Shown: piece by piece, positions 23,325 through 34,330 of the stretch
Position numbering within the stretch: position 1 is the stretch's first letter
Layout of the letters: the number at the start of each line of letters is the position of its first letter
From: Rhabdophis nuchalis
Lineage: Eukaryota; Chordata; Lepidosauria; Squamata; Natricidae
Direction: 5' to 3'
DNA: 64,000 bases
Assembly: GCA_039707465.1 (NCBI GenBank)
Contig: CM077644.1
Coordinates: 99,495,875 to 99,559,874, forward strand
The notes under the pieces: generated by a model
What the model was told of the DNA's origin: nothing
Seen by the model: only the letters and a program-made list of their open reading frames with translations
Databases searched by the model: none
Program-made: the position numbers and the translations under genes

Positions 23325-23580
23325 AGCAAGAGCGGGCGGGCAAGGAAACTTGCTGCAGCAGCGCCCAACAACCTGCCTGCCCATCGCCTGTGGTTACTCG
23401 CTCGCTCACCTACCCACCGGAAGAAGGAAGCTGGCGTCCGGTGGGTGAGCGAGCGAGTGAGTAACTGTGGCCGACTGGCCGGCCGGCGGGTAAGGAAAGT
23501 TGCTGCGGCAGCGCCCAACAATCCGCTGGCCCGCTGGCCGCGGTTGCTCGCTCGCTCGCTTGCTCACCCATCGGATGCCA
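23325..23580 (+). repeat. Duplicated GC-rich unit with GCGA/CTCG runs
   Basis: Two related units contain GCAGCGCCCAACAA (at ~23360 and ~23508), GGTTACTCGCTCGCTC / GGTTGCTCGCTCGCTC and CACCCATCGG. Inverted CGCTCGCTCACC / GGTGAGCGAGCG blocks lie between them. Confidence 0.75.
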
Positions 23581-24577
23581 GACAGACAGAGAGAGGCACA
23601 GACACACAGAGAGACAGGGAGGGAGGGGGGAACCAGAGAGTGACAGACACACACAGAGAGACAGAGAGTGGGAGGGAGGGAGAGAAAGATAGACAGAGAC
23701 ACAGAATGAGTGATTTAAGTGCCTGAATGCGAGACAGACACACACACACACACACACACAGAGTAACAGATGGGCAAACAAAGGAGAGAGAGACAGAGAG
23801 AGAGAGAGAGAAAAAAGAAGGTGGGAGAGAGAGAAAGAAAGAGAGAAAGAAAGACAGACAGAGAGAAAGAGAGAAAAAAGAAAGAGAGACAGAAAGGAAA
23901 GAAAGAGAAAAGAGAGAGAGAGAAAGAGAGAAAGAAAAGAGAGAGAAAGAGAGAAAGAGAGAAAGAGAAAGAAAGAGGGAAAGAGAGAGAGAAAGAAAGA
24001 AAGAGAGAGAAGGAGAGAGAAAGAGGGAAAGAAAGAAAGAGAAAGAGAGAGAGAGAGAAAGAGAAATAGGGAAAGAGAGGGGGAAAGAGAGAAAGAAAGA
24101 GAAAGAAAAAGAAAAAGAAAGAAAGAGAAAGAGAGAGAGAGAGAGAAAGAAAGAAAGAAAAAGAAAGTGGGAGAGAGAGAAAGAAAGACAGACAGAGAAA
24201 AAGAGAAAGAAAGCGACAAAGGAAAAAAAGAGAAAAAAGAGAGAGAGGGAAAGAAAGAAAGAGACAGAAAGAGAGAGAGAGAAAGAGAGGGAGAGAGAAA
24301 GAGGGAAAGAAAGAAAGAGAAAGAGAAAGAGAAAGAAATAAAGAGAGAGAGAGAGAGGGAAAGAAAGAAAAAATGAGAGAGAAAGAAAGAGAGAAAGAGG
24401 GAAAGAGAAAGAAAGAGAAAGAGAAAGAAAGAGAGAAAGAGAAAGAAATAAAGAGAGAGAGAGAAAGAAAGAGGGAAGGAAAGAAAGAGACAGAGAAAGA
24501 AAGAGAGACAGAGAAAGAGAGAAAGAAAGACAGAAGGAAAGAAAGAAAAAGAAAGAGAGAGAGAGAGAGAGAGAGAA
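23581..24577 (+). repeat. ~1-kb homopurine (GA-rich) tract
   Basis: It is nearly all A and G on the plus strand, strictly so from ~23781. An (AC)n tract lies at ~23737-23760, and a small non-purine interruption lies at ~23705-23730. Open frames of up to 396 codons on the minus strand (Leu/Phe/Ser) and Arg/Glu/Lys frames on the plus strand only reflect composition. Confidence 0.97.
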
Positions 24578-24656
24578 CTTATGACCACAATTAAGCCCAA
24601 AAGTTTGGTTGCTAACCAAGACCATTGTTAAGTGAGTTTCACATTTTCCAAATTGG

Positions 24657-24816
24657 CCACTCCCACCCGGTCACATGGCCGGCAAGCCACTCCCACCCGG
24701 TCACATGGCCGGCAAGCCACTCCCACCCGGTCACATGGCCGGCAAGCCACTCCCACCCGGTCACATGGCCGGCAAGCCACACCCACCCGGTCACATGGCC
24801 GGCAAGCCACTCCCAC
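24657..24816 (+). repeat. 30-bp minisatellite, five units
   Basis: Five units of exactly 30 bp (24661-24810; core CCCGGTCACATGGCCGGCAA) are nearly identical, with one T-to-A change in the last. It is the reverse complement of the minisatellite at 20415-20504. Confidence 0.97.
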
Positions 24817-24879
24817 AAAGCAGGCCACACCCACAGAACCTGTTCCAAAAATTTTGAAACCCACCCCTGATTAGCAGAA

Positions 24880-25630
24880 TAACTTCTTCATATGTAGGGT
24901 GACTGTATCCTCTCTCCTTAAATATGGGAGACTAACATGATGCCACTGTAACAAGCACAACCACACAGTAAAAAGTTTTTTAAAAGGCTAGACATTTAGA
25001 ACTTCGGAGAAAAATGTCAGCTTAACCATTAGGTACATTGATGAGAGTAAAATGTGTGCAATGCTTGCTGCCTGCTGATAACATTTGTGTAATTGCAGTC
25101 ATCAGCAAGGTTACATCAGATCTCAAGGGATCCTCAGGACTGTTGGAAAGACTTTGACTTTAGGAACTGTGCTACAGTCTGAGACTTTGATGTATCTTGA
25201 CATTTAGCCAATTACATTTCCAAGTCATTTGTATTTGTTTAGTTTGTTTCCCATTTGCAAGTAGAAACCCTGATACAATCATGAAGTTATGGCAGCAATG
25301 GGTTCTGTGTCAGGTAGCCTACTGATAAAATAATAATAATTCAATTACCAAAGAGAATGATAGGTCAGAAATGAAATATTAGGGTTGAGTGTGAAATGAA
25401 CAAAGTTAACTTAATAGCTTAATGCAAGGTATATGCCAATACCCTTGAAAATACTGGGCCACTGTTTTTATGAGATTAAAAGGCTTCTTATTCTCCTATA
25501 TGAAAGCAAATTTACTATAGCTTTTCCAAAGTGAATTTGTGATGAATGCAATATTCTTAACTATTGTCTATGTTACCGTGATTTGCAAAATTAGATTTGG
25601 TGCTGGGGATTGACAAAAGAAACCTTATTT
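24880..25630. other. Unassigned sequence
   Basis: No gene or recognised repeat. Confidence 0.4.
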
Positions 25631-25830
25631 ATGGAACCGTGTTCTCAAACTTTTTTTCACCCTGGACGCCCCCTTTAAATACCTTTTGTGCCCATGGACC
25701 ATGCCATGGAGCACCAAGACTTAACTCAAGATTAAAATCATAACATTTCTTCAAGCCTTCGTGGGCCTACAGTGATGATTATCGTATTCTCCCAGGGGTC
25801 CACAGACCACAAGTTGAGATCCACTGTTGT
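25631..25830. mobile_element. Old hAT-like MITE without clear TSD
   Basis: It begins GTGTTCTCAAACTTTTTTTC and ends CAAGTTGAGATCCACTG, matching the CAGTGGTTCTCAAAC type of hAT terminus, with CCATGGACCATGCCATGG-like sequence inside. No target duplication is recognisable, so it is probably ancient. Confidence 0.6.
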
Positions 25831-25839
25831 AGAGAATAA

Positions 25840-27110
25840 CATTAGCTTCCCATGCAGGGTTGTGTGTGTTTCCAGTGTGCATTTTGTGTTTCTTTTTTAA
25901 AAGAGCAGAATTTCCATATATATTCTGAGGGGAAAGGGACAATCCCTTGATGACCAAGGGAATCCTGTCTCTTTCTTTCTTTTATTCTCCTACTTTTAAT
26001 TTGGATAACTTAAACTTATGACAAGCCTCAGTTGTGAAAAGTGTATGTTCTAAAACTCTTAAACATAATAATAATATATATTTCATAATTATTTCTGTTC
26101 CTGAATTGACAAACTTTGTATCATAGAAGATAAGCAAGCTGAGCTTGAATGTATAGTATAAGTATAGTATAATCTTTATTGTCATTGCACTTAAATACAA
26201 CAAAATTGGTTTTAACCTCACTGGTGAGGTTAAACATATCAATTTGGAAATATTGTGCAGTCATAAGAAACCCAAGTCCAACCCACCCATTAATTTTGAT
26301 CCTTATCTAACATCTATTAAGCTATGACCATTAGTTGACATATGGTTGTGTATAGGTAGCAATTAATGAATGGCGTGAATGAGTGCCTTGAACTCAGTGA
26401 GTATTCCCGATTCTTTGCACCTGACATGTATGCTCTTATGCACCAAAATGTAACCATAGCAATTATTTCTCCTAAATAGTTTTAGGGAAAGTTAAAATGC
26501 TCAAGGTCAAGTATTAAAAGAGGCTCTTGCCTTACATAAACCTTGCATATATTCTGGTCCTGTGATTGATGGTGTGTATGGAGAGGAAGGTGGTGATGGA
26601 CTATAAAGAAACTGCAGTTTTCCAGGAAGGAGGGAGCACAGTCCAAGGAGGTGGCAAAACAATAAAAACAAAACTAGAATCTATTTTGATACCTCCTGAG
26701 ACAACATATGATTCTTCCAATGTACCAAGCAGTGCTATAGATAGTTTGAGTGATACATCAATTTCCCTCTCCTGTCATTAGAATCAGTCTTGTAATAGAT
26801 ATATGTAGGGCACTAGACTTTGTTGGAAAAATATAAAAACGGTGGGGAGAGGGGAAAAAAGACTAGCAAAGAAGAATGGATTGCTTACATCAGGAAATTA
26901 TCTTCTCTGCTTGTTAAAGGAATCATACCTAGGTTGATTCACCAAAAAGCCTAGTTTTGTCTGGCAATCAAAAATAAAACCATATCAGATGAAACTCTAT
27001 GTAATGGTGAATCAAATAAAGTCTTTCTTTTTCAAGAAATCTACCTTCCCCCTATGAGCCATGGGGATGATGTAACAACCTAAAAATATTCCTGATTAAG
27101 TTTTTTTTAC
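25840..27110. other. Mostly unassigned sequence
   Basis: The stretch at ~26148-26230 (ATAATCTTTATTGTCATTGC) resembles an antisense LINE tail with an AATAAAG end, but is too short to assign. Nothing else is recognised. Confidence 0.35.
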
Positions 27111-27165
27111 AAGGAAGGGAAGGAAGGAAGGAAGGAAGGAAGGAAGGAAGGAAGGAAGGAAGGAA
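27111..27165 (+). repeat. (GGAA)n microsatellite
   Basis: A run of about 12 GGAA units. Confidence 0.97.
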
Positions 27166-27292
27166 ATAGCTCACTGCTATTTCTTGCCCCCAGCATATTC
27201 TAAAGAATTGAACTTTGGCTGGGTTATTCTATGACATTCTTGAGTCTGACAGGTCAACAGTTCAAATCAGAAAAAGTTCTACATGATCAATC

Positions 27293-27365
27293 TTTATGTA
27301 TGTATGTATGTATGTATGTATGTATGTATGTATGTATGTATGTATGTATATACACACACACACAA
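27293..27365 (+). repeat. (TGTA)n followed by (CA)n microsatellite
   Basis: About 14 TGTA units, then a short TACACACACACACA run. Confidence 0.97.
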
Positions 27366-27609
27366 ATAGCATTTCCATGTGGCTCAAATCTTTATGACAA
27401 TTATACTATATATACAGTATATGTACCTCACACATACCCATATTTCAATTATGTATTGAAATGCTTTCCCTCCCACATGTACCAAGGCAATATTTCTAGG
27501 TCTTGCAAACCTTGCATTTATTCTGTATACTTTATCTATCTGCACAATTCTTTCTCTAATATTTTCATCAGAGCTCTCTAGGAAAACTCCAAATCTCAGA
27601 CAGTTTTTT

Positions 27610-28350
27610 TTCCTGTTTCAATTTGAGTATAATCAAATTAGCCAGCTCGCTCTCTCTCTTTCTCGAATTCTCTATCTATAACTTCTATTTTATTTTCCAA
27701 AATTTCTATCTTATCATTAATTTGTTTTATAACTCCATGTATTTGTTATACATAATTGTCCATTTTATCAGGATTTTAATCTTTTTAAAAAAGAAATCTA
27801 TATATTTAATCTCAAACGAATCAGCCAATATATTATTAAGTTGATCAAACATATTATAATTTAATGGATTTGTCTTCTCTGTTCTAAGGATCCTCGTATT
27901 TCCTGCAATCATGCAGTCTTTGGTGTCACTAGGTTACAGTCCAAAAGTGAAAGTGTTAAACAAGATAAAGAGAAAATCACTCCCTCTTTTCTTCTTTTAG
28001 CATCCTATGCTTTTGATGCTGAAATTGCAGGCACAAATCACATCTGCATTTCCATGGTCATAGTCAAATGGTCAGTCTACTCAAGTTACCTTTATGGTTT
28101 TTTTTTTATAAATTCTACAATTAATAAAAAAAAGAAAAGAAAAAAAATATTCTCATGGAAGAGCTGAGTTAATTGCCTTATTCAATTACAGTTTTTTTCC
28201 CAATTCAGGTTTGGAGAAAACTCACTGTATAAAAATAATATCCCCCTTTATATAGTTTAAATTTCATATATCATCCCCTGTTAAGCTTTTTGCCAAATAT
28301 TCTTTATGCTTTAAGTCTCTAAATCTTCTTTTAATTTTGTAATCCAGAAA
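27610..28350 (-). mobile_element. Probable L1-type LINE 5' remnant (ORF1 coiled-coil region)
   Basis: The minus strand encodes degraded Lys/Glu/Ile-rich coiled-coil peptides (KIEILENKIEVIDREFEKER near 27660-27720; DQLNNILADSFEIK near 27840), as in L1 ORF1 N-termini. A gene-less stretch that could be 5' UTR follows on the right. Boundaries are uncertain and several stops are present. Confidence 0.4.
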
Positions 28351-28484
28351 AAAATGAGACTTACCAAGAGGACTTCTTATCTCTTGGAAAAGATAATTAT
28401 TTTACAGCTTGAGAGAATTTCCCAATGTTATTTCCCAATGTGGCTAAGAAATCAGGCTTGGCGGATTTTATTGTCCATATGGAC

Positions 28485-28940
28485 TCCTGACGGTGAAACT
28501 ATAGCATGTGTGCCTGAAGTGGCACACGGAGCCATGTCACCTGGCATGAGCGATGTCACGCGTGCCAGGTGACATGGCTCCGTGTGCCACTTCAGGCTTC
28601 TGGGTTTCTGGCATGCATGTGCACGTGATGATCAGTTGGCCTTCATGCATGCAGCAGTATCGGAAACGGGATGAGCTGGTCTTCCATTTTCCAGTGTGAG
28701 CATGTGCATCGGCCAGCTTATCATTGTGCATGCATGTGCATCAGTAACAGGAAGACTGGCTGGCTGGTGCGTATGCATGCACCAAAAACTAGAAGTTTAT
28801 TTTCCAGTGCGTGCATGCCCCCTGGGCAGCTCCTTTTCTGGGTTGCCACCCCTACGAGCATGTGCACATGTGCACAAAGTGTGTGTGCATGTATGCACTC
28901 CCTTTTCAGCACTCAGTGCCAAAAAGGTTCACCATCACTG
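28485..28940. mobile_element. hAT-like MITE containing a 35-bp inverted duplication
   Basis: The right end AAAAAGGTTCACCATCACTG is the inverse of the CAGTGATGGTGAACCTTTTT type seen at 39077. The left end TCCTGACGGTGAAACTATAG is diverged. Flanks ATATGGAC and ATATAGAT match at 6/8. The body is rich in TGCATGTGCA motifs. Arms 28512-28546 and 28563-28597 are perfect 35-bp inverted repeats. Confidence 0.75.
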
Positions 28941-28948
28941 ATATAGAT

Positions 28949-29475
28949 GATGCAAAAAGAACCCTTCAGTTCCTGCAGTTTACTTATGGGATACAGCAGT
29001 CTGGAGAACTAGATCTCACCTTTGTTCAGTATTGTCCCTCTGGACTCCAAACTCCATGGTTGTGCTATTTCCACTCTTCCAAAGGCAACTAGATCACTAT
29101 CAATCTTAACCTAATCCTAATCCTAAATATTTTTTGCTGAATTATTGGCTAAGCATTCAGAAATGGTAGTTCAGATCTGCTTCAGTGCCTCATCCAGATC
29201 TTGAATTTAGTCATATTCTTGATCCATTCAAGAAAGCCTAAAGTATTCTTATTTTAGGACTAACATATCTAGAATGCAAAAAAATAATAATGGATGGCCA
29301 TTAGATGATGCTAAAGTACATCTAATGGTGGTTGGGATTTTTGTAGTGTTTGTGATTGAATTGTCAGACCACTGACCAATAGATTCTTTTAGTATATGGA
29401 AATTGATCCAGTATGATGCAATATGGGAAAATTCAATTAACACATGGGACAATTGCCTAGATGTTGCAATACTGA
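28949..29475. other. Unassigned sequence
   Basis: No gene or repeat recognised. Confidence 0.4.
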
Positions 29476-29483
29476 TTATACAG

Positions 29484-29583
29484 CAATGTTTCTCAATCTT
29501 CACAACTTTCAGATGTTTCGGGCTGGGGAATTCTGGGAAATAAAGTCCATACATCTGAAAGTTAGCATGGTTGGGAAACACTG
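29484..29583. mobile_element. Palindromic hAT-like MITE, 7/8-bp TSD
   Basis: It starts CAATGTTTCTCAATC and ends GGTTGGGAAACACTG. TTATACAG (29476-29483) and TTATAGAG (29584-29591) flank it. Core CTGGGGAATTCTGGGAAATA; same family as 48469-48590. Confidence 0.85.
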
Positions 29584-29667
29584 TTATAGAGGATTTTACC
29601 TAACAACTATAAAGTAAGAATTAATCTGTCCTTAGAATCTTAAAACAATATACCTATATCACATAGG

Positions 29668-30090
29668 TACCGAGAGCCACTGAGAGCCTCCCACCGGCCA
29701 GTACACTCCCATAGAGAAGGTCTCCTCATGGTGCCGTCAGCTAGACAATGTCGACTGGCGACACCCAGGGGGAGAGCCTTCTCCATGGGAGCACCTGTCC
29801 TCTAGAACGAATTGCCCCCGGAATTAAGAACTAATCCTGATTTACGCACCTTCCACCATGCTCTCAAAACCTTTTTCTTCCAACAAGCCGGGCTGGCATA
29901 AAACATGATTTTTAAATTCAAATTTTTATTAATTTTAATCAGGGTTGGTTGGGTTTTTTCACTTTTAGGCCAAAGTTTAATATGTCTTTTAAAAACTTTT
30001 TTAACTTTTATATATTTGTTTTTATTCTGGCTGTACACCGCCCTGAGTCCTTCGGGAGTAGGGCGGTATAAAAAACCAATAAACTCACAA
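29668..30090 (+). mobile_element. L2-clade LINE 3' end
   Basis: It shows the L2 C-terminal coding trace (GTGCCGTCAGCTAGACAATG, then CTCAAAACCTTTTTCTTCCA encoding LKTFFFQQAGLA) and the tail CCGCCCTGAGTCCTTCGGGA...GGCGGTATAAAAAACCAATAAA. It is a diverged copy of the same domain as at 15.7 kb, interrupted by stops. Confidence 0.85.
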
Positions 30091-30387
30091 ACTTACAAAC
30101 TCACTCACATATATTTCTAAATTTATCCTGCTTTGACTTTCTTTGGCTTGCTTAATTTGAAGCCTTGTAATTTATTTTTTTTAGATTTTTTAGTCATTGA
30201 ATTCTGTTTATTCAAGCCCTCTGGTCACTGTGATGTTATTCATGAAACTTTCCTATATCAATTTTATCTGAGTAAGAAGGTAATGTCAGAATTAGAAATC
30301 TTGGCATTGGGCCTTTCTAAATTTCTGGAATATTGTAATGCAGCATAATAGGTGGCCATATAGAATATAGAACAAAATATAGTAGGG
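30091..30387. other. Unassigned sequence
   Basis: Nothing recognised. Confidence 0.4.
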
Positions 30388-30512
30388 TTTTATTAGGGTC
30401 CTTGGAGATCTTCTAATCCAACCTCCTGCTCAAACTGGAGACCCCATAACATTCCAGACAAATGGCTGTCCAGTTTCTTCTTGAAAACCTCCAGAGACTT
30501 CCAGAGGTAAAT
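30388..30512 (-). mobile_element. CR1-type LINE 3' end fragment
   Basis: GGTCCTTGGAGATCTTCTAA...GAGACCCCATAACATTCCAG...CAAATGGCTGTCCAGTTTC matches the antisense CR1 3' region at 33.1 kb. Confidence 0.75.
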
Positions 30513-33068
30513 GAAAACTGGCCCTGAAGTTGGCAGACTCATATTTAGATCACTATCTATATGAAGTATCTGATTACTTTTAGAGTATGTATGTGGAAAA
30601 TTTCACCACACTCCATTGGAATTCATTTCTTCACAGCTAATGAAGAACAATTCCTCAGACCCAAAAGACAGTTTTGAAGGCAATGTACACTACTTATAGA
30701 AAACAATATACCTCAAAACATTGTAAGCCCAAGAGAGCAACATGTGATACATTTAGAACAATACTAACAAATGATGTATATAAAAAGATTTTCTTCACCT
30801 TTGTAATTTCCTCAGTAAGATACCTCAGTAATTTCCCTTTTGATCTTCATGCAACAACTGAAATAAGTTATTTCTTCCATATTATTTGTTTGGCATTTTC
30901 ACAATTTTTGGAAAGGAGAGGTATTTGAGAGAAAGAATTTTAATTACAGAAGCAATTAAGAAGATCCCAGGAAATTCTTATAATGAGCTAGAGTCATATG
31001 TTTTAGCATCACCCTAGAGCATTGAGGCACCTGCCATATGGTCTTCTAAAAATGGTATTTTGCTTTCAGAAGGACAGAAATGAAGCTATTAATCTATTAA
31101 AACTTTCTATAAAGTTAAAAAGTTAGTTTAATTTCATTTCCTAATTAAATTTTAAATGAAAGCAAAAGGTTTTGTGTTGAGTATTTGGGTACATATGTTT
31201 GCATGTATATGTTTGCATATACATGTGTGTGTGCATTATGCGTCTGTGTAAAAATGTTCAAATTTTCAACAATGCAGTTAGAAATTTTAGATTAGATGAT
31301 CTAACATGAGTTGAATACTGAATTTTGTTTAAATCATGGTAATTTCAACCATGCGTTATTCACTTAGTGACTACTTTCCTTAACAAATTATTGGTTGTAG
31401 TTGTGTATAAAAATGCACAAAATGGAGTATGTGCCTTAAAGCAAAAGGCAGTGGGACACATTTAATAAGCCCCCATTCTTTTTCCTAGGTAACATCTCCT
31501 TTGGATTTCATTAATTCAGTGGTTACTGTCAAAGATCATATGTACCTTAAATATGTAGCCAATTCAGAATTAATTTGGCAGAAAAAACAAACAAACAGAA
31601 AAAGAAAGTTTGGGGATACCATTAAATATATAAGCACTCTTCTTTTTATTCCTTTTCATTATATTGTTTTACTGACTAACATAATACATACAACAGTTAA
31701 ACCAATTATACAGCTAGCTATTTTGATATTGTCCATAATACTGAGACTTGCATTGGAAGATTTCTGTTTGAATAGTATCATTGCGATAACTCAATCAATG
31801 TCCTTTTGAAAACAATTATATACATTTTCTAAATTCACAGGTTTATCTGTAGTAAAAAATAAATACCATTTAACTGCATTCATAGATTAATGCAAAATAT
31901 TAAAAGAATAACATAAGAAACATGCATGTTTTTTCCCTGTTCTGACAATGCAATTCAAGTAGTAAAGTTTAAAGTAAGTTAAATAAACTTAAATTTATGT
32001 AACTTTTACATTTTAAAAAATTAAGATATATTTAGAGTAACTAAAACATATTACTATTGTTTTAGAGTAACTATTAGATGATCAATTCATTTACACTACA
32101 GTTTGCAGTAAATATTGGATGATTTAGAAGTTTTTTCTTTCTAAAATAATGTTTTTGAACAAAATAAAGAATGCTTAAAATGCATCAGATTCACTCAATT
32201 ATAATTGGAAATGAGATGTACTAGGATAATTGCTGGTTAGTTTCTAAACTGGTACATAAAACTGACTTGGGTTTCATGTAATTAAATATGCAATTTATCA
32301 TTTACTTGTCACTAAAACTACCTCCCCAGAGAACTTAGTCCTAAATGAACGTTATTAAGAAAGTGCAATTCATTTTTACTCCATTAGCCAAGTCCTGAAA
32401 AAGAAGAGAAAAACAAATGCTAGCAAACACAGCTAATCAATCTTGGTTTTCATCATTTTGTTCTTAATGTTTGGGAGCCAACAGATAAACAATAAAAAGT
32501 CAGAACAAAGATTAGACGGAGCTGGTTACACAGGCGAAAACTATACAGTTCTCTAACTAAACTTCAGTATCAAACTTCATTTTAGTGAGAAAAGCACAAA
32601 GAAACTGCTAGGAGAATAAATAATAGATGGGCAATATCTTAGCTCGGCTCCTCCAAGAATATTTACAGTCTCATAGTTACTTATCTTTTAATCATTTTGA
32701 CAACACCCCCCCCCAAAAAAACCCCAAAATGCTATTTGTATTTAGAGCTCTAAAAAGATTATTAGGACAATCGTTCCTAGTTAGATTTTCCAGAATACTC
32801 TGTTGTAATGGGACTCCCAGCTATAATAAATGTGAAAGAAGAAAGCACTTAGCTAGTTCTTCATAATGAATCCTCCCATATTTAGGATGACTCAGTTCTC
32901 AACTGCTAAATGCCTCTTGGATTTCTGCAGTGAAGATTCTCAATCACACCTTCTTGGACGAGAAGCAAAACATTTTCAAAGAAAACACCAAGAAAGTCCA
33001 GTTGCATTTGGGGGGGGGGCAGCACCTTTGGGGTTTCATCTGCTAAATTCTCATTTACTTTTGCTTTA
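30513..33068. other. Unassigned AT-rich sequence
   Basis: About 2.5 kb with no simple repeat longer than ~12 bp and no recognised transposon or exon. A 102-codon ORF (31501-31809) is hydrophobic in its second half but shows no known domain and is probably chance. Confidence 0.35.
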
Positions 33069-33515
33069 ATACAATACAATAGCAGAGTTGGAAGGGACCT
33101 TGTAGGTCTTCTAGTCCACCCCTTGCGTGGGCAGGAACCTTATACCATTTCAGACAAATGGCTATCTAACATCTTCTTAAAGACTCCCAGGGTTGGGGCA
33201 TTTACAACTTCTGGAGGCAAGCTGTTCCAGAGGTTAATTGTTCTAACTGTCAGGAAATTTCTCCTTAGTTCTAAGTTGCTTCTCTTCTTGATTAGTTTCC
33301 ACCCATTGCTTCTTGTCCTGCCCCCAGGTGCCTTGGAGAATAGTTTGACTCCCTCTTCTTTGTGGCACCCTCTGAGATATCGGAACACTGCTATCATGTC
33401 TCCCCTGGTCCTTCTCTTCATCACACTAGACATACCCAGCTCCTGCAACCGTTCTTCATATGTTTTAGTCTCCAGTTCCCTAATCATCTTGGTTGCTCTT
33501 CTCTGCACTCTTTCT
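33069..33515 (-). mobile_element. CR1-type LINE, ORF2 C-terminus in antisense
   Basis: An uninterrupted 122-codon minus-strand frame (33508-33140) reads MQRRATKMIRELETKTYEER, RRTRGDMIAVFRYLRG, RRNFLTVRTINLWNSLPPEV and APTLGVFKKMLDSHL. These are signatures of the CR1 reverse-transcriptase C-terminal region. The 3' end at ~33070 carries ATTGTATT repeats, in keeping with the short tandem repeats that end CR1. The missing upstream ORF2 shows 5' truncation. It is the best-preserved CR1 piece in the window. Confidence 0.9.
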
Positions 33516-34330
33516 TTTGTTATCTTACATTATTTACATATTCAAGTCACATATATGGAAGAAATGGCATTGTTACTTTCAGATGATGCACCAGTCTTAT
33601 TCCCTACTTAACAGTCAGCTGAAAGAAAAGGAATATTCTACCAGCAAGGTCATCCAACATACTGCATGGAGGAAGATCCCACACTATTTTGGGAATGATT
33701 TTGAATGAGGTCAATCATTCCAGATCTATTACCAGTGGAATTTTCAAGACAATTGGGTGTACATTTCAAAGAGGAAGTGGAAATGCACAGGATGAAGTGC
33801 TGCCCAAAGGTGCTGCTTAGAGAGCCCCAAAGCTTACTTTTCAGATAAGTCCAAAAAGACAAAGCTTCAATACAGAAATAACCTTAGAATGTTCAACTTC
33901 TAGTCCAAAGTTTAGCCAGATAATCTAAAGGAACCCAAAGGATGGATATAAGGTCACAGTGAGAAACAGAGGTGATGATAGAGTATTAAGAGCTGAAGAC
34001 TGAAGGAGCTACTTGGATTGACAGCAAAATGTTTATAACCAAAGAGAAAACATGTCCAGTCGCCATAACTCAACTTCCAAAAATTAAGAGCAGTTTCCTT
34101 TATGTAACTTTCCTTTATGTAGTGTGGACACCCAGATTGACTACTGGCTTTCTTCTTTTAAGTGGAGGGCTTGACTTTTTACTTCTAAGTTGGCAAGATA
34201 TTACTAGGCTTAGAATAGTCCTGGCTCTGGATCAGCTGACCCTGACCTATGTCTCTGCAGATGCCCTCTCTTCAACTATTTTCTATGGTGCAGGCAGAAG
34301 CTCAATCTGATCAAGTCCTTCAACTTCTGA
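33516..34330. other. Unassigned sequence
   Basis: Small ORFs on both strands have no recognisable domain. Confidence 0.35.

Larger units (their letters stand above)
22797..24869. mobile_element. 2.07-kb hAT-flanked composite element, perfect TIRs and TSD
   Basis: The terminal inverted repeats CAGGGGTGGGTTTC and GAAACCCACCCCTG are perfect over 14 bp. ATTAGCAG is duplicated at 22789-22796 and 24870-24877, so the whole block behaves as one hAT-type insertion. In order it contains: a GC-rich, CpG-bearing segment (22820-23580) with a 68-bp inverted repeat; about 1 kb of purine-rich sequence (23581-24577); a mariner-like end (24578-24650); and a 30-bp minisatellite (24657-24816). No transposase is encoded, so it would need a transposase in trans. 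The long ORFs inside are low-complexity artefacts. Confidence 0.88.

Noticed and set aside
22820..23580. CpG-rich block as a promoter CpG island with Pro/Arg/Ala-rich genes
   Set aside because: It lies wholly inside an insertion bounded by hAT ends and an 8-bp duplication. The ORFs overlap on both strands and mirror the 68-bp inverted repeat.
23410..24625. Very long minus-strand ORFs (up to 396 codons, Leu/Phe/Ser-rich) and opposite Arg/Lys/Glu-rich ORFs
   Set aside because: They are translations of the homopurine tract. All frames stay open because stop codons are compositionally rare, and there is no domain or start context.
24657..24816. CRISPR array (regular 30-bp units)
   Set aside because: The units are contiguous with no unique spacers, and they lie inside a eukaryotic hAT element.
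24625..24874. Repetitive secreted-like peptides in all frames (HSHPVTWPAS repeats)
   Set aside because: The 30-bp minisatellite is a multiple of three, so every frame stays open; no gene evidence.
31501..31809. 102-codon ORF with hydrophobic C-terminal half
   Set aside because: AT-rich DNA yields Ile/Leu/Phe-rich frames by chance; no motif or conserved context.
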